Source: Charina bottae (lineage: Eukaryota; Chordata; Lepidosauria; Squamata; Charinaidae). Taken from it: a stretch of DNA of 64,000 bases. A program made the position numbers and the translations under genes. This document shows positions 1-11,141 of this stretch, one piece after another. The stretch covers positions 689,001-753,000 of the forward strand of contig JALMGJ010000016.1 in the NCBI GenBank assembly GCA_023362775.1. Direction: 5' to 3'. The notes beneath the pieces were generated by a model. That model made no database searches, had not been told where the DNA came from, and saw only the letters and a program-made list of their open reading frames with translations. How positions within the stretch are numbered: position 1 is the first letter of the stretch; each line of letters starts with the position of its first letter.

Positions 1-360
1 TGTTTAAATGGGCACTTATTTTTATTTGCTACTCTGGAAAATTATTTTGAGTGAACACAGTGCCTGTGAAAACAGAAAGATTTACAACGTTGGAGGTTTA
101 AACATCGTGTTAAAAAACCCACACACAACAGCACAGATCACAGTCTTATAAGGTATTATGAGCTCTCTAGTGCCATTTAAGCAGCATACATCTTAGAGAA
201 AACTCAAAGCATTCTCTTCATAAAGTTCAAGCAGATCAGTCTTTGATGCTGATCTAGAAATCAGGTGCTTTAAAAAGTGTGTGTGCTTGTGTGCGTGCAT
301 CTGTGTAACTATTAGAGGAAATAGGTACATACCCAAGCATACACCCAAGCAGATATACAC
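1..360. other. Unannotated AT-rich sequence
   Basis: No gene or repeat family recognised. There is a short GT-rich run near 279-305, just before the large microsatellite. Confidence 0.5.
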
Positions 361-379
361 GTGTGTGTGTGTGTGTGTG

Positions 380-424
<45 letters not shown>

Positions 425-497
425 GGATGGATGGATGGATGGATGGATGGATGGATGGAAGGAAGGAAGGAAGGAAGGAAGGAAGGAAGGAAGGAAG
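361..497. repeat. Compound microsatellite (GT)n-(AGAT)n-(GGAT)n-(GGAA)n
   Basis: Four simple-repeat blocks run into each other: GT at 361-380, AGAT at 381-424, GGAT to about 458, and GGAA to about 496. Each block differs from its neighbour by one or two bases, as expected if slippage products mutated and re-expanded. The reverse-strand frame through it (Pro/Ser/Ile repeats) is not a gene. The GATA part matches the motif known as Bkm in snakes. Confidence 0.95.
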
Positions 498-516
498 TAA
501 GTAGTATTGACTCATA

Positions 517-1440
517 TATTTATTTATTTATTATTTAAATTTATATGACCGCCCATCTCCCCCAACGGGGGACTCTGGGTGGCTTACAATAAAAATCAAG
601 ATTAAAATACAATATAAATTACAATTATCAATATGACATACATAATTATAAATATAAAATCCAATCTGGTGAATCAATCTCAAACAATGGGGAGGGTATT
701 ATGATACTAACCACCCCCAGGAGGATCTACTACCTTTCCGCTCCCACGCTAGGCGGCAGAACCAGATTTTCAGATTTTTCCGGAAGGCCGGGAGGGAGGA
801 AACCCACCTCAACTCTGGGGGCAAGATATTCCAGAGGGCGGGCGCTGTTGCAGAGAAGGCCTGCCTCCTGGACCCCATTAGATGGAGTTCTTTTATTGAT
901 GGGATCCGTAGCAAGCCCTCTCTGCATGATTGGGTGGGGCGGGTCGATGTTATGGGGATAAGACGGTCCATCAGGTATCCTGGTCCCATGCCATGTAGGA
1001 CTTTAAAGGTAATAACCAACACCTTGAATTGGACCCGGAAGCAAACCGTCACCCAGTGCAGCTCACGGAGCAAAGGTGTTATGTGTGCTGATCTTGGAGC
1101 ACCTAAAATTGCCTGCGTGGCTCCATTCTGTACTGGCTGTAGCTTCCGGATATTCTTCAGGGGTAGCCCCATGTAGAGCGCATTGCAATAGTCTATATGA
1201 GAGGTGACAAGGGCATGAGTGACTGTTCGGAGGGCATAGTGGTCCAGGGATGTGCGTAACTGGCGCAGAAGCTGAAGCTGCGCAAAGGCCCTCCTGGCCA
1301 CGACTGCCACCTACTTTTTGAGCAGGAGTCGTGAGTCCAGGAGGACCCCCAAGTTCCGCACCGGTTCCGAATGGGGCAGTGCCACCCCATCCAGAACCAA
1401 AGATGACAACTTCCTGGATACCGAGAAATATATGACTGAT
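517..1440 (-). pseudogene. L2/CR1-group LINE, 3' end with ORF2 C-terminus
   Basis: Reverse-strand remnant of a non-LTR retrotransposon. The largest open piece (about 203 codons, 1310-699) shows the post-RT region typical of vertebrate L2-like ORF2, including SHIDYCNALYMGLP, then a leucine-rich stretch and FKVLVITFKVLHGMGPGYL. Upstream codons continue in another frame (LDGVALPHSEPVRNLGVLLD read through a frameshift and stop near 1310), so the copy is dead. The 3' end (517-600) has the family's GC-rich hairpin (GACTCTGGGTGGC with CCGCCCATC) and a (TTTA)n tail. It is 5' truncated like most LINE copies. Assignment to L2 rather than another CR1-superfamily clade is from recognition only. Confidence 0.85.
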
Positions 1441-2167
1441 AACATTGGTTAAAAAGTAGTCATAGCGACCAAACTTTATTAAATATCACCCAGGCAAACA
1501 ACTAACCAACATACTCTCTCCAGTAACAGAACACATGAACTATCTCTGATTCCAGAAGTGGCAATTAAAGTTATAATTATCATAAAAATGCTAGGAATGC
1601 AATAGTATGCTGATGCCCCTCTGACAACTATAGCATCCTGACCACAGATATGCCATTCTGATAGGTGATTGCAACTGAGGATATTGTTGGGAATGTGACT
1701 ACTTATTCCAGAAAAAAAGAACAAGATACATTGGGAGGGAAGCATCATAGAAGACTCTGGCTTTGTTTATCTGCATGAGAGGGCCAGGAAGCAACCTCAC
1801 TTATTTACTTCTGGAATATATCTGTTTTGTAATTGGCCACATCACCATGTCAGCCATTTCCTCTCAAATTACAAATGTGATCCTGAATGACCAATCAAAA
1901 AACGGCTTTTTCCTTTGGTTTACACAAATATGGGGAGAGCTGGCTTTTCAAAAGCCCTACAGAACCAATCCAACCTTAAGCTAAATATTACTTACAGTAT
2001 TTAAAGGCAATAAGAGATAAGGCAGTTAGAGCTTTGGTAGAGTCAGCATAAAGGTTTCTCTTTGACTTTTCTGGATTTCATGTAAAACTTCCTGAACTTT
2101 TTAGATCCTTTATTGTTATGTGCATGACTTTTAATAGTCATTAGAGGTGAAGGTTTGCTGTCAGTTC
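1441..2167. other. Unannotated sequence between two L2 fragments
   Basis: No recognisable gene or repeat. Short frames here lack any domain. AT-rich, no strong internal repeats. Confidence 0.45.
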
Positions 2168-2628
2168 CTTTATTTTTATTTATTTACTTATTATTGATTA
2201 GACAAATTTATATGACTGCCCAACTCACACACGGTGACTCTGGACAGCTTACAGAATTAAAATCCATAAAACAAAAGACACACCCCACAACAGCAACGAA
2301 CACACACTTGATCGGCTCCGTAGTGACCTAGGGTCCCCAAGCCTGCTGACAAAACCACGTCTTCAGGGCCTTCCAGAAAAGGAGCAAGGAAGGGGCCAAT
2401 CTTACCTCTGGGGGAAAGATTTCCATAGAAAGGGAGCCACCACAGAGAAGGTCCTTTTTTCTCAGTCCCACTAGATGTACTTCCCTAATTGAAGGGACCC
2501 ACAACATACCCTGCCTCCCCACTCTGGTGGGCTGGGTAGATGTGACTGGGGTAAGGTGGTCCTGCAAATAACCTAGCCCCAAGCCATGTAGGGCTTTAAA
2601 GGTGATAACCAGCACCTTGAATTCCATC
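2168..2628 (-). pseudogene. L2/CR1-group LINE, 3' end (short copy)
   Basis: A second reverse-strand L2-like end, more decayed than the one at 517-1440. The frame at 2627-2328 retains FKVLVITFKALHGLGLGYLQ and then PPEVRLAPSLLLFWKALKTW, the same C-terminal region as the first copy. The 3' hairpin (GGTGACTCTGGACAGC) and T-rich tail lie at 2168-2250. Severely 5' truncated. Confidence 0.8.
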
Positions 2629-2867
2629 TTTTCTTAAATTATTTTAAAATAGATTTCTAATATGGTATGATTATATAATGAATATCCAATGCCCTGAATT
2701 CTTTGCATAACAGGGAATTTACCATTACAATTTAACAAAGCAAATGTGGAAATTAGTTTGGACAATGTGCTAGACAAGGAAAAATACTAATTATATTTAT
2801 ATGTAATTTATATTTATATTTATTTATTTTATTATGTAATTTATATTTATGTATATTTATATGTAAA
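2629..2867. other. AT-rich spacer with TTTATAT repeats
   Basis: No gene. From about 2795 the sequence is built of TATTTATAT-like units, leading directly into the SINE. Confidence 0.6.
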
Positions 2868-3173
2868 GGGGCGCAATGGCTCAGTGGTTAAGACGCCAGG
2901 CTTGTCAATCAGAAGGTCAGTGGTTCGAGACCCGAGCGCTGCATGACGGAGTGAGCTCCCACACTCGCCCTAGCTCTTGCCAACCTAGCAATTTGAAAGC
3001 ATTGAAATGCAAGTAGATAAATAGGTACCACTTCGGTGGGATGGTAACAGTGTTCCGCACACATCATGCTGGCTACATGACCATGGAAGCATCTTCGGAC
3101 AGCACTGGCTCTTTGGCTAAGAAACGGAGATGAGCACCACCGAGAGTCGGACATGACTGTGCAGGGGAAAACC
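2868..3173 (+). mobile_element. Sauria-type SINE, full length
   Basis: A tRNA-derived SINE. The head carries a pol III A-box-like TGGCTCAGTGGTTAAGACG and a B box GGTTCGAGACC. The body has the block GCAAGTAGATAAATAGGTACC, and the tail GAGTCGGACATGACTG followed by GGGGAAAACC matches the 3' end of BovB LINEs, the presumed mobilising partner. The family is confined to squamates, so this entry is strong evidence for the host group. About 306 bp, essentially full length; the tail is already degenerate. Confidence 0.9.
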
Positions 3174-3531
3174 TAATTTTTAAAACAATTTTATTTAAAA
3201 ATACCAACAGCATTATGAAAAAAAAATAATAGAAAAGAAACAAACTAAAATTATGTAGGACTTCATAACTGCATAGTTTTAGAGTCTATGAAACTACATT
3301 TCTAATTTTAAGCAGTGAAACATTTCTGTCTAAAACACTTTTCTTCAGAAGTAAGTAATATTTTAGGAATTATTTTGTTAATATACAGTAACTAAGGAAT
3401 GGAGACATACAGTAAGTCTTAATGAAATTTTTCTTTAGGATTCTTTTTTGTGTTAATTTTTCAGCCAAAGCTATTTCCCACACTTTTAAATTCTGCTGAT
3501 CCAAAGAAATATGTAGCTTAGTTTGCCAGTG
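3174..3531. other. Unannotated AT-rich sequence
   Basis: No gene or repeat recognised. Confidence 0.4.
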
Positions 3532-3792
3532 TGTCAGGCTCAGACCAAGAACGACTCCGAGTCAGTGTATTCCAACTCTAGTTCTTTACTGTTCTCACCG
3601 TATAGACAGTATCTTGCCAGAGTAAAGCTACTGTAACTAACCTAAGGGTAAATAACCTAGGAAGGCTCTAGGGCGGAGCTACCTTGAACCTCTTAACTTT
3701 CCCAGCAACAGTGTCTGGGCTGTGAATCCTCATATCTGCCTGGAATGTGTTCCTTCCCTGGGAACCAGCGGCAGCGCCGGAATCCACCACAC
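3532..3792. mobile_element. Possible solo LTR or short unclassified repeat
   Basis: A GC-richer block inside AT-rich DNA that begins TGTCAGGCTCAG and ends near CCACCAC. The 4-mer AGTG occurs on both sides (3528-3531 and 3793-3796), which would suit a short TSD. No internal coding region, primer site or paired LTR is visible, so this is only a candidate. Confidence 0.25.
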
Positions 3793-5289
3793 AGTGTTCT
3801 ATTACAGTAAATCTGACAACTAACAGCAAAAATTGAAATTATTTCTTAAGTTGCACAGTTTTATAAAACCTGGTGAAGAATAGGTAGTAAAGCCATACTA
3901 ATATTAATTTATTGTGTAATTTCTTTTCAGGTATGTCAAAATGTTTGATCAAAATGAGTAACCGTTTTGACATTGCCAGCGCAGGTGGCAACATGTAACA
4001 ATTTGTTTACAACCTCCCCAACACAATCTAGTTCTTCAAATAAGAGTGACATGACATAGAAAATAAATATAATTATGGAATTATAATTATATTAGAAATA
4101 GTAATACTAAAAGAAAATGCAAGATGCTATGAAAAGCTAGCTAAGCTTTACAAATACAAGATACAGTATTATACTCTTCTAAAACTAAGTTCTTTTCAGT
4201 TTTGGAATACCCATAATAGAATATTTTTCATTCATTATTTTTCCCTTGGTAATAATAGGACTGCAAGAAGAGGATTGTTACTGCTATATTAAGGTCAGGA
4301 TCTTTAAGCTCTGTAAAATGAAAACTTAAGTGCATCACTTATTTTTTTTATTTTACTTTTTTTCTAAACCTATAGTTTTCTCTGCACTTATATACAAAAA
4401 TGATGGAAGTTTAATTTAAGCCAATAATTTTAACAGAATGCAGGTTCCACTCATTATTGTTATTACTGAGTGATAAATGAATGGATTTGCTTCAATCAGT
4501 TACAAAATCAATTTATTCCTCAGCAAAGTGGAATGCTACACACACATAGTAATTTGAATTTATGTTTTTAAAGACTGTTACATTGAAATGCTTGGTTTTA
4601 ATATCAAGGTTCTAGCAAAGTTATATTCAGTTTAAAATATTAAATTACTCCTACAGTAAGTAGGAGGAAATGTCAGATATAATGGGATATGGGAATCCAG
4701 TTATAGTTAATGATGAAACCAGTGGTTATTATTCATTTTGGGAACTTTCTTGTAGATCATTTCTCCAAGGGCAAGAGACAGACATTGAATGAGTGACAAA
4801 TTAGTAAGAGAAAAGCAGAGCATTCATAACTATGTTTTATTATTCTAAGAATGGTAAGCAAGTACATGTGTGGTTCCTAGAGCTGGTTTATTCTGCTCAT
4901 TATTAATAAATAATTAGTCATAAATAACTAATGATCTCTTTAATTAGTCATAAATTAAAGAGATCATTAGCCAATTTATAGGGCATCTACTCATAAGGAG
5001 GTGTAAAATCCTGTCCTGATAAAAATTAGAACTCTTCCTATGAGACCAAGCATGTATCATCAGGTATATGACTATTAAAAAACAGCAAATTTAAAGTCAT
5101 GATTATTATGTATATTGATAATGCTTGTTTCAATTTGGTGGAAAGTCAGAATGAATTTTATTTTACTCAACAGAAACTCAGCCTAACTTGTTCCAGGATT
5201 GAAATGTAGATCCTAAAAGACATCTTTCTTGGGGATGTGTTATGAAGAGAAGCTGGTACAGGCTTCCATATCATAATATGGTTCCCTTC
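3793..5289. other. Unannotated AT-rich sequence
   Basis: No gene, RNA gene or clear repeat family seen, apart from the short perfect hairpin listed separately at 4928-4970. Confidence 0.4.
4928..4970. repeat. Perfect 18-bp inverted repeat (hairpin)
   Basis: CTAATGATCTCTTTAATT (4928-4945) is followed by a 7-base spacer and its exact reverse complement (4953-4970). The motif TTAGTCATAAAT also occurs twice nearby (from about 4914 and 4944). No TSD or family identified. Confidence 0.85.
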
Positions 5290-5386
5290 ACTGAAGCTGG
5301 TTTTGTGCCTAAGGTAGGACTAGAACTCACAGTCTCCTAGTTTCTAGTTCAGTGCCTTTAACCACTACACCAAAATAGCTGTCTTA
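5290..5386 (-). mobile_element. SINE head relic (GGTGTAGTGGTTAAGG type)
   Basis: Read on the reverse strand, this holds a pol III A box (TTGGTGTAGTGGTTAAAGGC) and the B-box region GAGTTCTAGTCC. It is the tRNA-like head of the SINE family seen more completely at 10608, 27462 and 43586. The body is missing or unrecognisable. Confidence 0.75.
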
Positions 5387-5639
5387 AAATAAAATATTCA
5401 TCACTTTATTAAGAGCAACATGTAAGTCTACTGGATGCGTTCTACAGCTTTAGAAAACAGCTCTTCAGTTTCTCATCTGCCCATTCACATGCACATAACA
5501 AAAGATATTTGTTAACACTCCAGGTTACTGAATGCTAAACCATAACAGTTAAGCACACTGAGCATTTTTTTCACCAACTGCCTCATGTCAGAAAGAAAGA
5601 AACAATGTCAGAAAGACCAGCATTCTCCCCTTCACAAGG

Positions 5640-6290
5640 AACAACCCCCAAGAAAGAAAAGAGAGATTTGCAGACAGAAACATCCTGCAGTGAAGTATAG
5701 TTCAGAGCATTTATGCAATCCAGTGCAGTGAGGAGTGCGCTGAACTCTACATTGGAGAAACCAAACAACTTTTGTACAGGAGGATGGCCCAACACAGGAG
5801 AAGTAACACCACAGGACCAGAGTCAGCAGTTTATCTTCATTTAAAGGAAAAAAGGACACTCATTTGAGGACATTAATGTTCACATTTTAGACAGAGAAGA
5901 TAGGTGGTTTGAGAGAGGGGTCAAGGAATCCATTCATGCCAACTTGGAAAATCCTTCCTTGAATAGAGGTGGGGGCCTCAGGCACAATCTTTCTCCCATC
6001 TTTCTCCCGGCTCTGTCTTCTGTGCCTAGGAAGATTAAGACCATTTCACAAGCTCAACAGCAGCATGGTGTTTTTAACGACCCTCCTTTAGATGATAAAA
6101 GGACTTAAAAATTACATCTCAATATAACCATGACCTAGCCCCAGGTGTAAGGTCACACAGCTACCTAGGAACATATTTAGGATTCCCTTACCAACTTTGC
6201 TCAGACTGAAGAAGCTCCTTGGATAAGGAGCGAAACGTTTCCACTAAGAAAATAGAAATCCAGTTGACATGATTCAAGCTACAGATGACA
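5640..6290 (+). pseudogene. Penelope-like element (Neptune-like), 3' end with GIY-YIG remnant
   Basis: The stretch at about 5708-5858 reads YAIQCSEECAELYIGETKQ, a GIY-YIG-type endonuclease start. This is followed by MAQHRRSNTTGPESAVYLHL and, after a frameshift near 5855, HSFEDINVHILDREDRWFE and further. The Cys-rich lead (CSEEC) and YIGETKQ spacing are those of the Neptune group of PLEs known from fish and amphibians. The stretch after the coding end (6150-6290) is the PLE terminus, with a hammerhead-like fold and the end segment GACATGATTCAAGCTACAG also found at 19612-19778 and 38716-38979. The RT domain is absent (5' truncation). In-frame stops and the frameshift make it a dead copy. Group assignment is from recognition. 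Confidence 0.8.
6196..6250 (+). ncRNA. Hammerhead-ribozyme-like motif in PLE terminus
   Basis: The sequence shows the hammerhead core CTGAAGA (6206-6212), one extra A, a perfect 7-bp helix II (GCTCCTT 6214-6220 pairing with AAGGAGC 6225-6231, loop GGAT), then GAAA (6232-6235) and CGTT. The short ACGT palindrome after GAA would give a 2-bp helix III, like the minimal, possibly dimer-active hammerheads reported in PLEs. Departure from the canonical core: one unpaired base between A9 and helix II. Helix I pairing is short and interrupted. Self-cleavage is inferred, not shown. Confidence 0.6.
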
Positions 6291-7951
6291 ATCAAGCTCT
6301 CTTCCTCTTCTAGCAGTGAATCACACTGGAAAGTTTTGGCTCTTCCTTCTCATATTTTCTACCCAAAAAGCTAAATACTACACAGCTCCAGCTGTTAGGC
6401 TCATAGATGACTAAAGAAAATTTATGCAGATATTTATCCAAATTGGCATGTCACCTTTCCCAACAATTAGAGGAACTATAAACTTACAAACTCCATTTCA
6501 TACAAATGAAACTCCACTCTAGGAGCTGAAAAGATTCTATAAAGCACTGACAGATAATTAATGTAGCTCTACTTCTGTGACCTCCTGATTTCATATAAAT
6601 AGCACTCCCCCCACCATCATCTTTGGCTGGCATTCTACTGACATTTTCCCATTCAACTCATGCTGCTCCTTCTTGTGCCCTGTATATTTGCAACACCTCT
6701 GTTTTACTTAGAAATGCTACAAAAGAACAGGAGGTACAAAAATAGCAGCTGGGTATTATGATCCTTAACTTCAAAATTCAATACATTCTCTTTTGGTAGA
6801 CCTCACACTGACACAGATGGTAAAATACTGAATATGAAGTTTTAGCCTATTGCAAAGAACAACTTGTATGCTTATAACTTCAAGGCAGCACTAGATAACA
6901 AGTTAGCTCAAGTTAATCATAAAGAAAAGCCTTCATGCTCTTTTCTGAATACCAAAACAAAACCTCTTGCTGTCATTAAAGTTCAACATCTGGTGAAGCA
7001 ATGATTATACCCCTACTTTTCCTTATAGCTGGGAGAGAGAGCCTGGTGTTATCTTATGGTTTGGTATTCGGTTCTTATTAAATTGAGGGGCTGAAGGCAA
7101 ATTATTGTAGGAATTATGATTTTGGTTCCAAACCATCCAGTTGCTTAGTTTGGGCTTCTGGTACTCTTCACATCTCAAAGCTAAAAAAAAAATTGATTTC
7201 ACATTAAAACTAAATAGTGAAAGAGCAGTGACTAGGATAGTTAATGAATTGAACAGGTTACAGCCCTCAATCTTATAAAAACGTATAAAAATGAATGTAT
7301 GTATTCATCTAATTTGGAAAGTCATTTGAAGGATGTATGGTAAGAAACCAGGTGGAGGAAAGGGGTATGGTTTTCTAATTCTGTCATGCTGGAAACAACA
7401 TTGCCTTACCTGAGAAGGTAGTAACAGCAATTGGACAGAAACCTGTTGCACTAGGGAGTATGTCTTCTTGATAAATCTTTTTCAGTGTTGTAGAACAGAT
7501 CTAGGTGAAACTTTCCCAACTTTCAAGCTGGTTTTTTTCTACTTCATCTAATGAAACTAGAATGATCCTGGGACTTTGTGCATGTAACACTGAAATTGTC
7601 CATCTTGGAATAATTTCTCTTCCATAGGGAACTCTCACATGTTGTTCAAATTGCACAATCTTTTAGTCATGCCACTAGAAGCAGAAAGGCAAAATAGAAG
7701 CTGAATGGTGCGTGAAACGGAAAGAACAACAAAATCCTAATAAATTCACTTGCAATGTTCAAACCTTTTTCAGTTCTGTACTGCAGAAGATGTTCTTTTC
7801 ATGTCTGATCATCTAATACAAACATTGATGCAGCAAAATAAATGTTTAAATATAATGATAAGTGAAATGCAGATTTTAGTAAAAAGTCTTATCTTCTCTA
7901 CTTTTTAAAAAGCCTAATAGCAAATACAGAGAAGTGATTCTCACACACAAA
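6291..7951. other. Unannotated sequence
   Basis: No gene or repeat family recognised over about 1.7 kb. Short frames only, no splice-bounded conserved peptide noticed. Confidence 0.4.
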
Positions 7952-7966
7952 CACAAATCTTTCATA

Positions 7967-8535
7967 TATATATATGTGTGTGTGTGTGTATGTGTGTGTG
8001 TGTGTGATTTTTAAAAAAGAAGATAAAAACTAATACAAACTAATATAAAGTGAGAAAAAGAAAAGAAGATTAAAGAAATCAAAGAGAAAGCTAAAAGTGC
8101 AACAAAGGGGGAAAAAGTAAAAGAAAAATAGAAAAGAAAGAAAAAATATACTGTACAAAAAAGAAGCTTCTGATCTTCTTTACAGCAGTTATAAGTACAA
8201 TTACAAATTTACCTCTTACTCTATAGTTACAACAAAACTCTCTTCTTTCTATAATCTATTCTGCCTAATCATCAAAACCATAAATCATAAATTCATTTTT
8301 TTCTGTTTCACGCAAAAGTCTATAAGGGGTTTCCAGTCAGCAATAAATGTGGATATTGTTTTTTCTCTGATCAAAGAAGTCAATTTAGCCACCTCAGCAA
8401 GTTTCATCATCATCATCAACCATTCTTCCATTGTGGGTAGTGCCGAATCTTTCCATCTTTATGCAGTTATCATGTATAAAAACAAAATTCCATGAATTTT
8501 TTTCCAACTCTTTGTCAATCAATCACAATCACAAT
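7967..8535 (-). pseudogene. L1 LINE, 5'-truncated 3' end with TA/CA tail
   Basis: Reverse-strand L1 fragment bounded by a 15-bp TSD, CACAAATCTTTCATA, at 7952-7966 and 8536-8550. The distal part (about 8460-8320) reads as the end of ORF2, including STFIADWKPLIDFCVKQ, followed by an A/G-rich 3' UTR (8300-8030). In place of a plain poly-A tail, the 3' end on the reverse strand is (CA)n then (TA)n (7967-8006). The copy is about 569 bp, the usual severe 5' truncation. Confidence 0.85.
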
Positions 8536-8550
8536 CACAAATCTTTCATA

Positions 8551-8719
8551 GGATTCCCTTCAATAAGGAGAACAGACAAATGATGATAGCTTTGACTGCA
8601 GCATTATTAACTGTGATTTATTTTTTTAATAAAGCATTATTTGGGGAATGCATTTTCTCCTTCACAACTTCAAATGGAGGGAATTATATGATAGCATGAA
8701 AATCTTGAAAAGCCCTAAC
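8551..8719. other. Spacer
   Basis: Short AT-rich stretch with no recognised feature. Confidence 0.4.
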
Positions 8720-8905
8720 AAAGTCATCTGGGTGACCTTGGGCCAGTCACTCTCTCTCAGCCCAACTCACCTCACAGGGTTGTTGTTGTGGGGAAAAGAG
8801 GGGGAGGAAGGAGTATTAGGTATGTTCGCCGCCTTGAGTTATTTATAAAAATAATAAATGCGGGATAGAAAAAAGATAAAATAAAAATAAAATAAAATAA
8901 ATTCT
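8720..8905 (+). mobile_element. SINE, head missing, L2-type tail
   Basis: Starts within the SINE body (CTGGGTGACCTTGGGCCAGT), continues through CTCACCTCACAGGGTTGTTG, and ends with the L2/CR1-like 3' end CGCCTTGAGTTATTTATAAA plus GCGGGATAGAAAA and an A-rich tail. Same family as 10608-11145 and 43586-43835; the tRNA head is lost. Confidence 0.85.
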
Positions 8906-10439
8906 ACTCCAAGTTGAGCTCAGCTTGTGGTGACTTCACAGATATATCCATTCAGTTGTCTTGGTAACAATCTACAATTCCGTGTTCCCTGGAGGTTTGT
9001 CATCCAGCTACTAACAACTTCTGACCCTGCTTAGATTCAGAGTCTAAACAAAGTCAGCTGGTATGACCACTTGCTGAGGAAAAAAATTATAATAAAATAT
9101 AATAATTAAGTCAATAACAACATGTGTCTGCAATGTACTGTTGAGTGCAAGTTGTTTGCCTACCTACCTACCTTCATGCCTCAGCATGTTGTACAAGCAC
9201 AACTGTGATTCATTAAAGAAAAAAAAAACTGGTTTATTTAGAAAAACTGTAGTAAAGCAAACCATGCCTTCACATAATGTGTGAACCCAGTTTCTTGTGA
9301 TAGAGAATATTGTGGCTTTCCATATAAAATATGACCAGAGGTTTGGGGTTCTCTAAAAGCCACAGACATTTTACTGATCTTTAAAATATTTTCTGTGCAT
9401 GTGATGGCAATCAATAGCTTACAAAAAAAAAATCTGGCACTGCTGCTACATCCCTAAGCTGTTTAAACAGAGTTATGTAGTGTTTTCATGTTCTTTAGCA
9501 GTTCACCGCCTTATGTATAACTAGCCAGGCCTTGTATGTGGCACCATAGGAAACAAATGGCAAGTATTCCCCACTTATCCAGCATATAGATTTGAAGTGC
9601 TAACATTTCAGTGATTGACATTTACAAAAAATGGAACTGATTACCATTGTGGTGACAACTCACCAACAGAGGAGACACTGGGTGTTTAATCAAGTAGTGT
9701 AAAGATGCATGTAATATGGATTCCATCATCTGTACCCTGAGGCTCAGATTATTTTGATTTTTACTCTGCAATTCTTTCCCACACAATCTATATTAGTATA
9801 GCTCTGGGTTTGCTTTGCCATCTACGTACCCACACATCTATATATTACAATATTACAAACCTCTCCACTGCTGGTGAGATGATTGTACAGTGAAGAATAG
9901 GACATTCACACACACCCCTCTCTTGCCTCATAATTAAGATAAGTACAAAACCTCTTATCTACCCATGAGGATTTCACCAAAACCTCTTTCTCTCATTCCC
10001 TTTTATTCCTGACAGAAACTTCTTTTATTTTAAATTGAACAGGAACACTTGAAAAAACGTATGTGAAGGAAACCCTCAGCACAAGTGTAATCACCATAAG
10101 AAGAGTCATAAATATTAAAAAGTATAATAGTCAATCAGGGATGTTCAGTGAGCTTCTATGGTTTAGGGTCCACAGTCCTAGTCCAACACTTTAACTACTA
10201 CTTCATACATTATAATTGAACTGGCACAAAACCTTTGTGCTATTGATAAATTACAGGCTTTAATCTTATCTGTGGCATTGAACAGGAGGTTGGAATGGTA
10301 ACAATGTGAGAGATTCACTGTCGAGGTTAAATATTTCTTAACTTGGAAGGATGTACTGTATATTTGGATAATTGAATCATATAATTCAGCCTTCCCTATG
10401 AAACGTGTCCTCTTCCTAGGAGGCTGGAAATAAGTATGT
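8906..10439. other. Unannotated sequence
   Basis: No gene recognised. AT-rich, short A runs only. Confidence 0.4.
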
Positions 10440-10565
10440 TTCTTCAACCTGGGCATCCTCCAGATGTGTGGGCTTCAGCTTCTTCTCCAAGCAGCATTGC
10501 CATTGCTGAGAATATTGAGAGTTGAAGTTCACACTTTTGGAAAGTGCCCAGATTGGAGAAGGTTG
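10440..10565. mobile_element. Relic of a palindromic hAT-type MITE
   Basis: Contains CCAGATGTGTGGGCTTCAGC on the left and GAGTTGAAGTTCACAC on the right, the two arms of the hairpin family that is complete at 26206-26341. Too decayed for a TSD call. Confidence 0.55.
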
Positions 10566-10607
10566 GATATTATTTGCATGCAGAGATAATTTTCAATAAC
10601 ATTCAAT

Positions 10608-11110
10608 AACATAGCCAGTTTGGTCTAGTGCAGGGCTTTCCAAAGTGCTGCCACTGGGTGGCGGCGACACAGGAGGGTGTGCGGCATGCGCATGGCGGCG
10701 GCGCGGGGGTGTGTGCGGTGGTGCGTGCGCACGGCGGCAGCGCGGGGGGGCGTGCAGCGGCGTGGGGGGGGGCGTGCGGAGGTGCAGGGGGTGTGCGGCG
10801 GCGGCAGCGGCTGCCGCTGCCACCATGCACACGTGCGCCACCGCTTCCAGGTGGTGTGGCGACACACTTTTGTGTCGCGACACACAGTTTGGAAAGCTCT
10901 GGTCTAGTGGTTAAGGCACCAGGCTAGAAACCAGGAGACTAAGAGTTCTAGTCCCGCCTTAGGAATGAAAGCCAGCTGGGTGACCTTGGGCCAGTCACTC
11001 TCTCTCAGCCCAACTCACCTCACAGGGTTGTTGTTGTGGGGAAAATAGGAGGAGGAAGGAGTATTGCTGCCTTGAGTTATTTATAAAAATAATAAAGGTG
11101 GGATAGACAA

Positions 11111-11141
<31 letters not shown>

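Noticed and set aside
2868..2935. tRNA gene candidates (A and B boxes) at SINE heads
   Set aside because: Linked to SINE bodies and tails, no proper cloverleaf; they are pol III SINE promoters.
10593..10927. Six overlapping frames rich in Ala, Arg, His, Pro and Gly
   Set aside because: They lie wholly or mostly inside the GC-rich hAT MITE (10631-10901), on both strands and in several frames; composition explains them.
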